From: Balanoglossus misakiensis
Lineage: Eukaryota > Hemichordata
NCBI GenBank assembly: GCA_040954595.2
Contig: CM082589.2
Span: forward strand, 11,098,001 to 11,162,000
Length of the DNA stretch: 64,000 nucleotides
Direction of reading: 5' to 3'
In this document: in pieces, positions 46,530-59,303 of the stretch
Numbering within the stretch: the first letter of the stretch is position 1
How the letters are laid out: the number at the start of each line of letters is the position of its first letter
Notes under the pieces: generated by a model
The model's input: only the letters and a program-made list of their open reading frames with translations
Told to the model about the DNA's origin: nothing
Databases searched by the model: none
Made by a program: the position numbers and the translations under genes

Positions 46530-48880
46530 TAAAAGTCTAAGTTGGGTGTACTAACTCTCCTTGTTAACAGTAACTTTCAAAGAAACTGAGCAATTGGTTA
46601 AAAAGATTTGCTATCCAAAAACAAAGAAATTTACAACAAACTACCTAAATATTGACAACCAGAATTTAATCAAAGTTGCACATACATGTACATGTGTTAT
46701 GAAATTGTTAACTAACTTCCAAAGCAATCAGGAACCAGATATTAACTGAATATGCTCACGTGCAGTACTGTGATTGGTTGACAGAATAACAAGATTAGAA
46801 AAACCAGTTTTAAACCATTTTGGTTTATAGTGTATATGGTGTAAGGGTTGTGTGTTGCACCATTGTGAAATGTAAACATGTTTGTGGAATTGTTGCCTTG
46901 TCAATTTTTGTAAGGGGTTATGAGTCATGTACCCCATCCTGAACTGCATAAAAATAATAAGTCTATGGAATTCTAAAACTCTTTGATCAAAAATGGCAAG
47001 AAATACACCAAAAAGTATGAATATTTCACCAGATTTCAACAAATCTGATTTCTGTTCATGCCTAAGAACCTCTTTAACAAGTTTCAATAAGGAAGACATT
47101 TTGGCAAACAACAGGAAATTCAGACAAATCTGACTGATATCACATATATGAATTCCCATTCAAAGTTTCCAACCAATTGGACTTGTGGTATTACCGAAGA
47201 CTATTTGGCCAAACCCTGCAGAAATTCCCAAAAAATACAATTATGCAAATTTCATTACAATTTGATCATATCTGACTGAGATCACCCCTAGAAACCCAAA
47301 TACAAAGTATCAAAACAATTGCACCTACATTTCACAGGATTGGATTTTTTGGCAAAAACAGGAAATATTGCCCAAAAATGCATTTTTGCAAATTTCACCA
47401 CCGTTTGCACAAATGTGATTCAGGTAAGCCCTATGAACCTCCATACCAAGTTTCCAATCAATTGGACATGTAATTTCAGAGAAATTTTTTTTTTAACAAA
47501 AATGCAGAAAATTCCCCCAAAAATTCATAAAAAATAGGAAACGCCAGATACTGACTCCACCTGAACAAAATCATACGAGGTCTTCCCAAAGTACTTGCAC
47601 ACCAATGCACGCCAATTTTTAACTTAATCTGATCCGCTGTTATTAAGTTTTTCAATTTTGACTATTTGAACATTTTTCCAGTTAATACCAGTATGCATTT
47701 TTTCGCAATAACAATTTCTATGTACACACTAAATATCAGTAGTTTCAAGTTTTTGATGTTGATGGACATACACATACATACATCAATACATTAAGACGAA
47801 ACTGATCCATTCACAAAATACATAATTCTGTATGAGGCACACATACAGACATACATAGCCGACGGACACCAACTTATGCTATAAGCTGACATTTATATAC
47901 ATGTTAGCCAAAAACCAAAATCAACCTCAAAATAGACATTAAAATATATTGCACCACCATGAGAAGACAAATTCATTTTTTGACAAATTTTCTGGGGCGT
48001 CATTGATATAGCATGGCATATTGTCAAAGTACGTAGGCTCTGTGATAAGATTCCATACACACAAAATGGTAACCTTGGAAGTCCAGCTGACGTAGTTATG
48101 CAATGGCGTCTCGTGTATTCCGTCGCCAAAAAATCATCGTAAACTAATTGATAGTCGGGGTCACAATTCAAGACGACTTTCTCTAAATTCTTTATGAATG
48201 GATTAAATCGAAATCGAAATGTTGACGTATGACGTACGGAATGAGATCTGAACAGACATTCAATGTTATCATTCTCGCTCGATCACATATTGGGTAGGCC
48301 ATCTAGCAATCGCTATATAGTATTGGCGATAACAGACTGTCTATAAACACACAAAACGGATTTTACTGTTGAGTGTGATCAACCGCCATGTTATTTTTCT
48401 CTGAACAATAGACAAATAGAAAGCCTGGTGACATTTTGAGATTGACTGCGTGAGGACCACAATATGCGTGAATCATTTACGGTTTGTCTTGATGAATGGG
48501 TCACGTCATAGTCATAACGCGGATTCGGCTGCACGCCAACTATCCGCCATATTGTCTCCACTAACTTACTCGTAAGTAGTTTCAAACTTCATTTGAAAAG
48601 AGTATTCGTCTGACGGTCCTGTAGATTAACAATTTACGCTCTATGAAGCAACTAAACAACGTTAGCTTCCTTGTGGATTCACGTAGGGAAGTTATTCGTA
48701 ACGACGGGTACAGCGTCTGAGCATGGACAGAACCACGGCAATATCGCCAGGAATGTCTCATTTCACAGCGCCCTCAAACAGTCGATCTCCTCAAACTATC
48801 GTTTCCACTGGTCATATATGCAGCATTAACGAAAGCTCTCATAGACAACCATGTAATAGAAAAAATTAAAACTTTAATAA
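46530..48880. other. non-repeated to weakly repeated sequence without a recognised gene
   Basis: 46.7-47.85 kb resembles the dispersed family of 38.5-40.2 kb (cacccctagaaacc, ggacatacacatacat). 47.9-48.9 kb is richer in CpG and has open minus-strand frames (47893-48236, 48391-48585) with no known domain; a first exon or promoter of an unrecognised gene is possible. Confidence 0.4.
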
Positions 48881-48894
48881 CTTCATTAATATCA

Positions 48895-49058
48895 AAGCCA
48901 CACCCACCAAAACCTTTTCAGTTCTTGCCATATGATATCTGAACCTGTGTACTAAATTTGGTTGAAATCGGTTCAGCGGTTCTTGAGATATCGGGTATAC
49001 AGACAGACACACACATACACAGACATCGCTAAACTATAAGCTCACGTGATTTTCAGGT
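48895..49058. repeat. invertebrate dispersed repeat ending in acagacagacacacac
   Basis: Contains gttgaaatcggttcagcggt, tcttgagatatcggg and acagacagacacacacat, a short retroelement-like end of a type common in invertebrate genomes. Confidence 0.5.
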
Positions 49059-51883
49059 GAGCTAAAAATTGGGTTACCCCTAGGAATATTCCTACCATAT
49101 TTCAAAGCCATCAAAAAAGCAGTTTCAAAGAAAAACACATTTGTTCAAAAGTGGCAAAAACACAAATATGCAAACATCTCTATAATTGTACACCATCTTA
49201 CTTCAATCACTACAAGGAACATTCCTGCCAAAATTCAAAGCAATCTGACAAGGGTTTGAACGGTTTAACAGAAAACAGTTTTTGACAAAGATTGCAAAAA
49301 ATATCCCCAATAACACAAGCACGCAGTTTTAACCATTTTTATGACATCTTCCTTGGGTTACCCCTGGGAATCTGCCTACCAAATTGCAAAGCATTCTGAC
49401 CTTAATTGGCAAAATTGCTCAAAATTATAAATATGCCTATTTTACAACAATCTGAACAAAAAATATGGTAACTCGGACCACCCATAGGAAGCTTCATACT
49501 AAATTTCGAAGGAGTCGGACTATCGCTTTCAGAAGTGAAGATTTTTTTTTACCAATAATGTGGAAAAAGACAAAAAAAATTAATAAACATTAGAAAATTC
49601 ATAATATTAGCTCACAACATACAGGACTGTATGGGGTTCATTGACATACCAATCTGACCAGTGGTTGTCAAGTTTCTGACTTTTGACCAATTTCACATTT
49701 ACACAGGTAATATTTTGGCAATGACAATTTCATTTGAACAAAATCCCATCTACAGCCCCGCCTGCATCTACACACTAAATATGGAAGTGATATGCCCAGC
49801 GGTTTTCATCCATTCACTCATACATACAAATGCAACTGATTCCATAAGGTCCCAATCGTATATATGTACATAAACCAAATGGGACCTAAAAATTGCTCCA
49901 AAATTATAAATACGCAATTTTTGGCAACAATTTAAACAAAACTATGGTTGGTAACTCAGATCACCTATGAAGCTTCATAATAAATTTCAAACAAGTCAGC
50001 TGATCAATTCCAGAAAAGTAGGTTTTTACCGACAATGTGGAAAGAGACAAAAAAAATGCTTAAAAATAGAAAATTCACATTATTAGCTCACAACATGTAG
50101 AATTGTGAGAGGATACCATAAGGTACATGCATACCAATTATCAATTTTGAAAGCAATTTGCCCAGTAGTTGTTGAGTTCCCAAGTTTTGACGAATTTGAC
50201 ACTTTCCCAGCTAATTTGCATATTTTGGCAATGACAACTTCACTTAGACAAACTCCCATCTACTGCCCTGTCTGCACATTAAATATCAAGGTGAAATGCC
50301 AGTAGTTTCCAAATGTTTGATGTTGATGGACATACAAACATCCATACATACAGGTGCAACTGATCCCGTAAGGTACCATGGTATAAATACATATACCAAA
50401 TGGGACCTAATAATTCTGATAAAATGCGTACATACGTACATACATACAAGTCAGCAATAAAGAGACGGGATAGTGGGCTGGCACTGAGTGTCTATTTCTA
50501 TTGCAAATTATAAACATGCAGCAAGTGTAAAAACCACATGTACCTTCAACGTCCTTGGACAACACATTTTTGTAACTTTCCCAGATCAATGGCTAATATT
50601 ACTTGCCAAAGGCGACTAGAATTTTGGGGGCCTGATGCAAGTCTGATACATGTACTTCATGATTTAGAGATATGATGAAAATCCTGTCAACCGAATTACA
50701 GGGAAATCAGATTTTCCATGTAAAATCATATCACCCAAAAGTGTCAAAAATAATTTTGAAACAAAAAGTCTACTCAAAATCATACCAAAATTTAAATGTT
50801 AATGCAGTACGTTAGGCAAGCAATTTGAGAATGAAGAAACTTACAAAATAATTTATAAATTGTAAATAATTTACAAATGCCGCACACAAACTTACAATCA
50901 CTACCATATTACTGTACAAGTTAAAAGGACATTGTACCAGCAGAGACATTGCGATCGAGCAATCCCCAAGATATACATGACATGGTCTAATTACAAATAT
51001 TGAATATGTAAAATATGTACACAACACTTCCAGTCTTACAGTACAGTCAGCTGCTTGTGAACAATAGTCATGTAGCTATTTCATCAAATTTACAGCCCAA
51101 GTCTTGCCTATACAATTCTCCCTACTTTAAACACGTTTTAAGCTACCCTAAATGAGTGATGAAAATCTCATACGGTCGATAATTTCAAGATGGCCGATTT
51201 TTGCCATGTTAAAGAAATGGGAGTTCATAAGCTAAAATGATGATGGGTCATTCTTGAACTTTTTAACAGAAAAAATAGCAAAAGTGAAAAAAAGTTTAAT
51301 ATGCTAACTACCGAGACAGAAATGTTTGACCGAAGGAAGTCATGAAATACAGTAAACATATCATTTCTTCTATCTCTTACTACAGTTGGTTATGGACTTT
51401 CCGCCCAGAATGCAATGAGATTTGACACCTAGCGCAAAGTGAAAAACCTATTTAAGGCAGCCAGAATTTTCTGCATAGTATGACGGAAACATTTGTAAAG
51501 TCATGGCTAGCATGGGTTGGCAGGTTTATGGGACCCGCTCAGGTTCCCTCGAATAACACATAATGCATGATTGGTGACTGATTATTGTTTATTTGTTGAT
51601 TTTGTCACATTTTCAGAAAAATCCCTATCAATCAGTCATATTTGTTTGGCCTTGCTATACAGCGCAATATGAATCTTGTTGACTGAAATTGTTGAGGATA
51701 GTGGTACATAAAGGTTACCAATTGGAAAATATTAAAATGATTATTAGTGGTGTCCAACTCTTCATGATAACCAGTTGTGGCTTGCCACCACCATAATTTT
51801 AAAAGGGTGACTTCACTATTTGATGGGAAAAGGTAGCATTTACAAACAAGCTATGGAGCATGTATACAGCAAGGTGTGCTTAC

Positions 51884-51956
51884 CGGAAAGCGGTCTTGGA
51901 TCAGGCCTAGGTATTCTCTTCCTCCTCCGGCATACGTTGAAATGCTGTGTTTAAGA
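51884..51956 (-). other. exon-like module A, copy 2
   Basis: Identical over 73 bp to 45147-45219, including both splice-like borders. Confidence 0.3.
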
Positions 51957-52292
51957 CTGTGAATCAAATATATGCTTATCAATTAGTAACCAATCAACCT
52001 TGCTTTAGAATTATTTGGGCCATACTAATTAGTGAAAATATGCAAAACATGGTATAATATAGGGTCAGAAAAAATTTCCAGCCTATTTGTGTCATGATTT
52101 ACATTTTTCTTTCTGGCCTAAAGTATTGTTTTATTTCACTCTAAACAACATTACTTTCCTTCATGCGTCTAATATAATAACAGATCTCTTAGCCAGTTTG
52201 ATTAAGCATAGTGTTGGACTAGCACACGTTCAGCCAAAGTTAAAGTATCTCCCTGTGTATTGATATGGGAGTAATTTTAGCTATATGGTTAA

Positions 52293-52639
52293 AGGGACAA
52301 AGTCTCTCTGTCGCTGTCCTTTTTCCATTAATTATGTTTGATACAAGACACTGTTTATGTCAATGTACATTTGGATATATAGTGAATAAATGATCAACCA
52401 CACAAAACTTCCATCCCGCTTGTATGATATGAGAGTAAAAACTCGCCCAAAATGAATAAATGGTAAAGAACGATTATTCATTTTGGCGAGTATTTTTACT
52501 CTCGTGTCTACAAGTGGGACGGAAGTTGTGTGTGGCTGAACGTTCATTCACTATATATCTACATGTAGAATAACAAACGGTGTCTTGTATCAAATATAAT
52601 TAATGGAAAAAAGGGCAGCGAGAGAGAGACTTTGTCCCT
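52293..52639. mobile_element. TTAA-type MITE, family 1, with empty site in the window
   Basis: Ends AGGGACAAAGTCTCTCTG and (reverse complement) AGGGACAAAGTCTCTCTC between TTAA at 52289-52292 and 52640-52643. The duplicated segment at 46172-46175 has a single TTAA at the same place (tatggttaaggaaatg), proving the element limits and the target duplication. Confidence 0.93.
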
Positions 52640-52881
52640 TTAAGGAAATGCATCCACATTTATTTTATGCTCCACGTGAAGATTTGAACTTGTGAGTTGT
52701 CCATCTAATTCATGACATCACGATCATATCACAAGCAATCGAGGCCAGAATTCGAAGGGGAAAAAACAGGTACATTGTATTGAAAGCTGGAATATGTAAA
52801 TTAGTTCGTAGACATACATTTCTTCCTATTGTTTCGGTTGCAACACCCGATAAAAGCAAATATAAAGCAAGTCATGCTTAC

Positions 52882-52956
52882 CATTGAGCGGTCTTAAACT
52901 CGCCCCGGACAAGGAAGAGAATCCCGAGTTGAAACGCAGACAGTTTCAGGCAGCAT
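52882..52956 (-). other. exon-like module B, copy 2
   Basis: 75 bp related to 46397-46471 with four transitions; three are synonymous in the frame that stays open into module A. Confidence 0.3.
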
Positions 52957-53154
52957 CTGTGAATCAAATAGACATAGAAGTTAGTAACCAGTCATAGAAG
53001 CTCTGCGTGGCAGGGCTGCGTGTTAACGGCTATACCATAGCTCCCACTGGTAGCTTATAACAGTCTCAATGGTGCCAAAAATCTCCCCAACAACAAAACC
53101 AACCCTGGTCAGTTTATTCGCTATCGCTTTGCCTTAAAAGTTATACTGTAGTGT

Positions 53155-53578
53155 GTTACCACAGGGGGCTCCTCCCTCCGCGATTTTATTGTTTGTTTGT
53201 TGTTGTTGATTGGCATAATAAACAAATACATATTTCTTTATTAATAAATATGGTTTGTTGACATGTAAGTGTTAGGGTATATTCAACAGTTAGGGTTACT
53301 GTTGGCATTTTTTTCGATCCACGGCCCCGGGCATCACTAAGCCACAGGGGGTGGGGGGGGGGGGTTTGGGGGGGTGATTCCGGCCATGGATCGAAAAAAT
53401 GCCAACACTAATTCTAACCGTTGAATATACCATAACCTGTCAAATATACCCTAATAACCTAACCCTTACATGTCAACAAACCATATTTATTAATAAAGAA
53501 ATATGTATTTGTTTATTATGCCAATCAACAACAACAAACAAACAATAAAATCGCCTAGGGAGAGCCCCCTGTGGTGTT
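53155..53578. repeat. large inverted repeat with G-rich centre
   Basis: Arms 53155-53327 and about 53380-53578 share GTTACCACAGGGGGCTC at the ends, gattttattgtttgtttg, taataaacaaatacatat and ttttcgatcc. The centre has long G runs. It is probably a fold-back element. Confidence 0.8.
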
Positions 53579-53831
53579 ACGGTACCACCTGCTCCACAAT
53601 AACAAAGCTGACTCGAGCCAACGAACGACGTACAATTTACTCGCACGGTGTAATATAACGCACAAATTCCATGCGACTGTGAGTTTACTGTTTGGTGCTG
53701 TAACGCTTCCCAAAGTCAGAATTTCGATGTTGGGAGGACCCTCTCGCCCTACCACGACCAGTTTTTGCTAGAAGGAGTGTACATGTACTTGTAAAATAAC
53801 ATTAAATGCCATGCTTACCAGAGAAACGACA

Positions 53832-53872
53832 TCATCAAGCATGGAGGCGACCGGGACCTCCATGCTTGATGA
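53832..53872. repeat. perfect 16-bp-stem hairpin
   Basis: TCATCAAGCATGGAGG and its exact complement CCTCCATGCTTGATGA enclose nine bases. Function unknown. Confidence 0.7.
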
Positions 53873-53879
53873 ACGTCAA

Positions 53880-56170
53880 AGCTGCAATGATTTTTCAAAT
53901 GCAATGGTCAGCGGTACGAGAACGAGGCACCAGCTGTGCGTCAATTATGCAACTTACTTACTACTCAATCAGAATCCTGCTTCAACATGACGTAACACTA
54001 ATTAGTCAAAGAATGCAATGCAACGTATGTGTGCGGGTGGAGAATGCGCCTCACGTCAATGCAGACACACCAGACACACACACTGAAATGCAAATTGAGG
54101 AATTATGTCACGGTGTTCTTTGGAAGTGCGAATGAATAAAATATTTCGTTTTCTTCAGTGTTTTTGTACTACAAAAAAAATTGCTAAAAAACGACTAGCA
54201 AGCGCTTATGCAATAAAATACAAATAAATATAATTATCGCCAATTGGAAATGGAACGTCAATCCGCATTTGTCAAAAAATAACAGAAAAGACAAAGGAGC
54301 TGAGACGTCCTAAAATAAAAGGAATGACCTCTCTGTTCTGACCTGTATGAGGAAGCCCTATTGTAATACGCAATATGTCGGATCATGCTACCATCCGCCA
54401 TTCTGATTGGACGAGAGATCAATCCATCGATACGAAAGTACTCAATAGAGCACTGCTAAAACTGGCCCCTGAACTAATAGCATGCAACAGGGAAAACGTG
54501 ACTAAATAAAAAAAAAATATAGCTGATAAATTTACGGACGGCCGGTTTATTTTTTAACTGCTCTATTGGAACTGTTGTCACTGTCATGCACGATGCATGT
54601 CTTGTCATTGCGCACTCGTGTTAACATTCATCAGAGCGCCTTTCGATCAATTCGTAACGTTTACATTAGACTCGAGTTCATTTTCGTTATGAAAATGACA
54701 TTGATATACACAAAGTCGATTACTGATATAAAATAATAGCAATAACCCTAACCATAGATTAGGCTATAGCATTCCGGTATTTTTTTCAATATCACTCAGG
54801 AAGGATTCTATAACATTCTGTTTTGTATCGGGATGTATAATTTAATATCCATACTACAAAACAAATATCAGCGGTAACTCAGAAAATATTGTTGAAAATT
54901 TGTTCTCTGTAGGCCTAACCATGGTAAGATAATGCAATGCCGGTAAGTATTTTGGAAGTCAAGGTTGCATTGTATTGTCTGGTGTTCAAATAATCACAAA
55001 CATCCCGGAAGACTAAATTCTTTCTGTCAAAACCACTTCTGCAACGACAAGAACTTTCAGGGCAGGCAAAACCATGGCATGAAGACGATATGAAGTCGAT
55101 GAGTTAATGTTATGTTGAACCCGGCCACTTTACGTATCTTAACTATTCACACATTGACCATTCTATAATTCTCTCCCTTTTGATGTCTTCTTTGTGGTTT
55201 GTTTGTAAAAATGTTGCCTGTGTTGAAACTTGACTACTTGTCACTTTTGCCTACCAAGAATAATATGACCAAAAGGGGTGGCATGAAATTCTAGACTGTA
55301 ACAAAACTCGATTTCATGACCCAAAGTTTGATTTTATGTGTTTTTGGTTTGGACGTGGCAAAGACATGTAAATTCCGACCACCTATACACCATCCATACA
55401 TGTATGAATCGACATCATTTATTGCACGAGAGACTTCAAGCAAGCATTCCATCATCGCAAAAGGACAAAGAGAGAGCGACTTTGTCTCTTTAAATTAATT
55501 TAGCAAGTTCAAAGTGAATGCCCACATGAAAACCTTTACTCAGCAATTTTTTTTGTAATTAATAAAACTAGGTTTGGTATGTTTTTGCGCTTGTTTTATT
55601 TTCCTTTTGTCTATAAATAGTCGTATATTTTAAAACAGCTAAAATGGGTCAAATGGGGCATTTTTCCATCCCACCTCATCCTAGCTAAGAGCTTCAGTGC
55701 CGGTCACCTCCACAAAATTAATTTACCACGAACAAATTGAAATACAGCCAATCGGAAAAAGTGCGCCACCACATGGTCATTTGAAGACTTTTATGCTCTC
55801 TTCTTTTATGCTGGCCGTAAACGCATGTGATCTGGAATAAATCGAACATCGATCGTGTTTTATTTATTTTCACCACCAGCGAAAATCTACGACGGCCCAA
55901 CCGCAGATTATTGCTGCTCCATACAACAACTGGCTTAAACTGTTCTGTGCATGTGTTTTGTGTTCTGGTGGCGTTTGCGGGTCTGAGACGTCATTTGTAG
56001 AAGGCCCTATTCGTTTTCTACCAATAACTTTTACCAACCATGCTAGAACTATTTCGTTTTCTTTGACGACGCTTGACACTTTTCTTGCTTTGTTGTTAGT
56101 ACATGTAGTTTGTTTGTTCGTTACGTCTGTTACTGGGGTTCTTCACTTGTAGTCTGGTTACACTATGAGA
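53880..56170. other. sequence without a recognised gene or repeat
   Basis: Moderately CpG-containing unique sequence. Short open frames (for example 53806-54135) show no domain. Near 55460-55492 a MITE family 1 end (aaaggacaaagagagag ... ctttgtctcttta) remains. Confidence 0.5.
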
Positions 56171-56199
56171 TAGGTGCCGTTAATCAGAATTCTTGGTAA

Positions 56200-57660
56200 G
56201 GAAGGTTTGAGAAGTCCATTCTATGTAAAAAATGGTGCTCATTCCAAAAAAGTCAGTCTTATTAACCCCACTCAAGACAAAATTGCCATTTTGGCCATTT
56301 TTAACCCCAAAATGGTCTTTTTTAGAAAACACTAAAAACACATTGTTTTCGTCACATTCTGAGATCTGATAACATATGATATGCTTATTCTATGTAAAAT
56401 TTGGTGAATATTACGAAAAAAGTAGTTCGATTGACCCAAAACAACAGAAAATTGCCTTTTTGACCAATTTTTGCCCCAAAAACGTCATTTTTAGAAAAAA
56501 AATAAAACACACGGCTTTCTTCATAATGATTGATCTGGTGATATATGGAAAGTCAATTCTATGTTAAAAGTGGTGACTTTAAAAAATAAAGCAGTCTTTT
56601 TGACCTCAATCAATACAAAAATGCCATTTTTGGCCACTTTTTGTGGTCAAAAAAGGTCATTTTTACAAAAAAACTAAAAATAAATTGTGTTTATCATATT
56701 CAGAGATCATTGGATATATGAAATGTCCATTCTATGTAAAAAATGGTGCTGATTCCAGAAATAGCAGTCTTATTGACCCTACTCAAGAAAAAATGCCATT
56801 TTTGCCACTTTTTGCCCCAAAACGTCATTTTCAGAAAACACACAAAATTTATATATTTTCTTCACTTTCGGAGATCTGATAATGTATTATATGCCCACCC
56901 TATGTAAAATCTGGTGATTATTCGAAAAAAGCAGATTTATTGACCCAACCTAATGCAAAAATGCCCTTTTGGAAAGTTTTTGCCCAAAAAGGCCATTTTT
57001 AGAAAAAAAATTAAAAACAAACTTTTCTTCATAAAGCTCAGAGATCATGTTATATATGAAATGTTCATCCTATGTAAAAAATGGTGCTGATTCCAGAAAT
57101 AGCAGTCTTATTGATCCTACTCAAGAAAAAATGCCATTTTGCCACTTTTTGCCCCCAAAACGTCATTTTCAGAAAACACTCAAAATTTATATATTTTCTT
57201 CACTTTCGGAGATCTGATAATGAATTATATGCCCACTGTATGTGAAAAGTTTCCAAAAAAGCAGTTTTATTGATGCCACTCAAGATAAAAGTGCCTTTTT
57301 GGCAAGTTTTTGCCCAAAAAGTGTCATTTCTAGAAAATACGAAAATTATGCCATTTTCTTCCCATTGGTGATCAAATGATAAATAAAAGTACTAAAAAAC
57401 CCACTCTTACTGACCCCACTGAGGGAAAAAAAATATCATTTTGGCCTCTTTGCTCAAAAAGGTAACTGTTAGAAAAAATAAATACAAACTTATTCCTTTA
57501 TATTCAGAGCCCTTGTGATGTATGTAAATTCGTTTTTTGTGTGTGTGTGTGTGCAAAAAATATGCTGATACCAGCACAACGGTCTTATTGAGACACCCCG
57601 CTCAGTACAAAATTGCCATTTAGCCATCTTTTGGTCAACAATAGGCATTTTCAGAAAACA
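56200..57660. repeat. about 170-bp tandem satellite
   Basis: Unit starts marked by ctatgtaaaa-like words at 56221, 56390, 56559, 56732, 56900, 57070 and about 57238, spacing 168-173 bp. Units alternate between ggtgctgattcc and ggtgattattcg types from 56732, a dimer of about 338 bp. Units decay toward 57660. Confidence 0.85.
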
Positions 57661-57885
57661 AATATAATTGATGTTATATCGTGGCGGCTGTCCGGCTCCT
57701 GCAAACGCAGCGTACTGAGACACGAATGGGTTCGGGTATGACATCTGCTGGAAGTGTTGCTGGTATGCTGCGGCTGGATAGGGTGGGGGTTGTTTGTTCG
57801 CAGAAGCTACAGGCTGGGGTGTGTTTGTGCTTGTGCTTGTTGTGGCAGTATCAGCAGAGGTTGCTATGCTTTTCTTTGTCTCTTC
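57490..57885 (-). CDS. candidate Pro/Gln/Tyr-rich exon of a host gene
   Basis: On the minus strand an acceptor (tttttatcctccacag) precedes 57885. The frame then reads EETKKSIATS, a Ser/Thr-rich stretch, QPPPYPAAAYQQHFQQ and FVSQYAAFAGAGQPPRY. The composition is that of a disordered C-terminal region, unlike the surrounding repeats. The frame runs on into the 170-bp satellite and stops at 57490, so the last 55 or so codons are probably not ancestral. No upstream exon was found. The protein was not recognised. Confidence 0.4.
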   Translation of the reverse strand, partial: EETKKSIATSADTATTSTSTNTPQPVASANKQPPPYPAAAYQQHFQQMSYPNPFVSQYAAFAGAGQPPRYNINYICFLKMPIVDQKMAKWQFCTERGVSIRPLCWYQHIFCTHTHTKNEFTYITRALNIKE

Positions 57886-57925
57886 CTGTGGAGGATAAAA
57901 AGAACACAGTGTTTTTGCAAAGGTC

Positions 57926-58112
57926 GGGGAACACTGGTAATGGATTTGGGAACCCCGTTAATATTCCTATAACCTCCTAATATAACCACATCGATACACC
58001 CAGGGGAACCCCGGTAAAATGACTGGGGAACTCTGGTAGACTGCCTGACCACTGTGACATTGGCCTTGTTCTGTTGTTTTAATTCGGAGTGACTGGGGTA
58101 CTCCGGTAGATT
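57926..58112. repeat. diverged short repeats of GGGGAACCCCGGTA
   Basis: Five related words: ggggaacactggta, gggaaccccgtta, ggggaaccccggta, ggggaactctggta and ggggtactccggta. They lie upstream of the candidate minus-strand exon, in its intron. Confidence 0.6.
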
Positions 58113-58239
58113 TTATCTAGGTACCGCCCTTAACAAAAACACTAGAACAGAATCACAATTTGGAAGGCATGAGAGGCAAATACCATTTAAGGATGTACAC
58201 GCACAACATAAACTGATAAACAGTGCATGTGTGTCTGTT

Positions 58240-58600
58240 CCTGAAAGGATTACATCGATAATTGCCAGAAAACAAACTTCTACTATTGTCTTTTTCACGA
58301 AATTTTACACATAGCTCAGTCAAGTAAACGTAAATTCATTGGTCAAAACAAATTATGTGGTCACCAAGCTCTATTATGAGATAAATTGCGTTAAAATCTT
58401 CGCCCATAGACAAACCATTGGTGAAAAATGCTGAGACAGCAAATTTCTTCTATTATCAACTAAATTCATGGCTCTGTATTTTTTTTAAAAAGGGCAATGA
58501 CCCCTACAATTTTTAACGGATTCTCATTATACATACACAGCATAATCCAAAAATCCACAATTAAAAGAATGACAATACTTTCAACGTGTATAATACCAGC
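58240..58600. repeat. dispersed repeat (second copy of 7600-7970)
   Basis: Same order of blocks as the copy in the EGF intron, with scattered differences. The open frame at 58497-58739 has no known domain. Confidence 0.7.
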
Positions 58601-59162
58601 ATACACCTGTTTCAAGTCCAGTGTCCTAATACACCATCATCATGAATTGGAACTCAAAGCAAGGCCAATGAGCAAACCCAGATTGACAACTCATTACACC
58701 AGCAAAGTGGTTTCTTTATGGAAGTGGTGGTACCAATAAATACTTTATTCAAGGTAAGAATTTCTTATTGTAGCAGTATTTTCATTTCCATTCATGTTTT
58801 AAAGGCCTTTTTTGTAGATTCTGAGTTTCTATGCCAGACAAAGTATGATTATTTTTCCACTAATGCAGCCTGAATTAAAGTCAACATTTTTCACCATAGG
58901 TCTTTCTATGTTATTTTTCTATAGGCATGGACACATTTAAGTTTATCTCAAAACTGAGCACAGTGGTGAGCCTACAACTTATATGAATCACTCAATTTAA
59001 TTTCATTTGGATGAGTTATGAGTGAAACTTCTTAAAATTACAATAGTAGAAAAGGGTTTTCTATCAATTCTTAATGTTATCCTATGGGAAGAAACACATT
59101 CCATGAGCTCATACATGTAGTGTGTGCCATTCTTAACCCTTTCAGTATTATATGAATCAGAT

Positions 59163-59303
59163 ATAGAAGCTTGTTCAACGTCCCGTTGCGGCCAAGCCAA
59201 TCAGATTGCACGTTATGTCAATCAAAACTGAAGGATACCTAAAGTTCTCTATAAGGCACCGTCTGATTGGTTTACTAGAGTTTTCAACGGGAGCTTCTAT
59301 GGG
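59163..59303. repeat. small inverted-repeat element
   Basis: Ends atagaagctt...cccgttg and caacgggagcttctat, with internal ccaatcaga / tctgattgg. The rest of 58750-60045 shows no gene. Confidence 0.5.

Larger units (their letters stand above)
49130..53010. repeat. segmental duplication, copy B
   Basis: Counterpart of 40725-46520. It has its own additions: about 51541-51745 and the MITE at 52293-52639. It lacks the 43232-43699 insert and about 620 bp equivalent to 45330-45945. Confidence 0.8.

Noticed and set aside
47893-48236. Minus-strand open frame of over 110 codons
   Set aside because: It is somewhat longer than expected in AT-rich sequence but has no known domain, clear splice site or start; mentioned only in the region note.
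53806-54135. Plus-strand 109-codon ORF
   Set aside because: No known domain or conserved pattern; it overlaps a hairpin and is likely chance.
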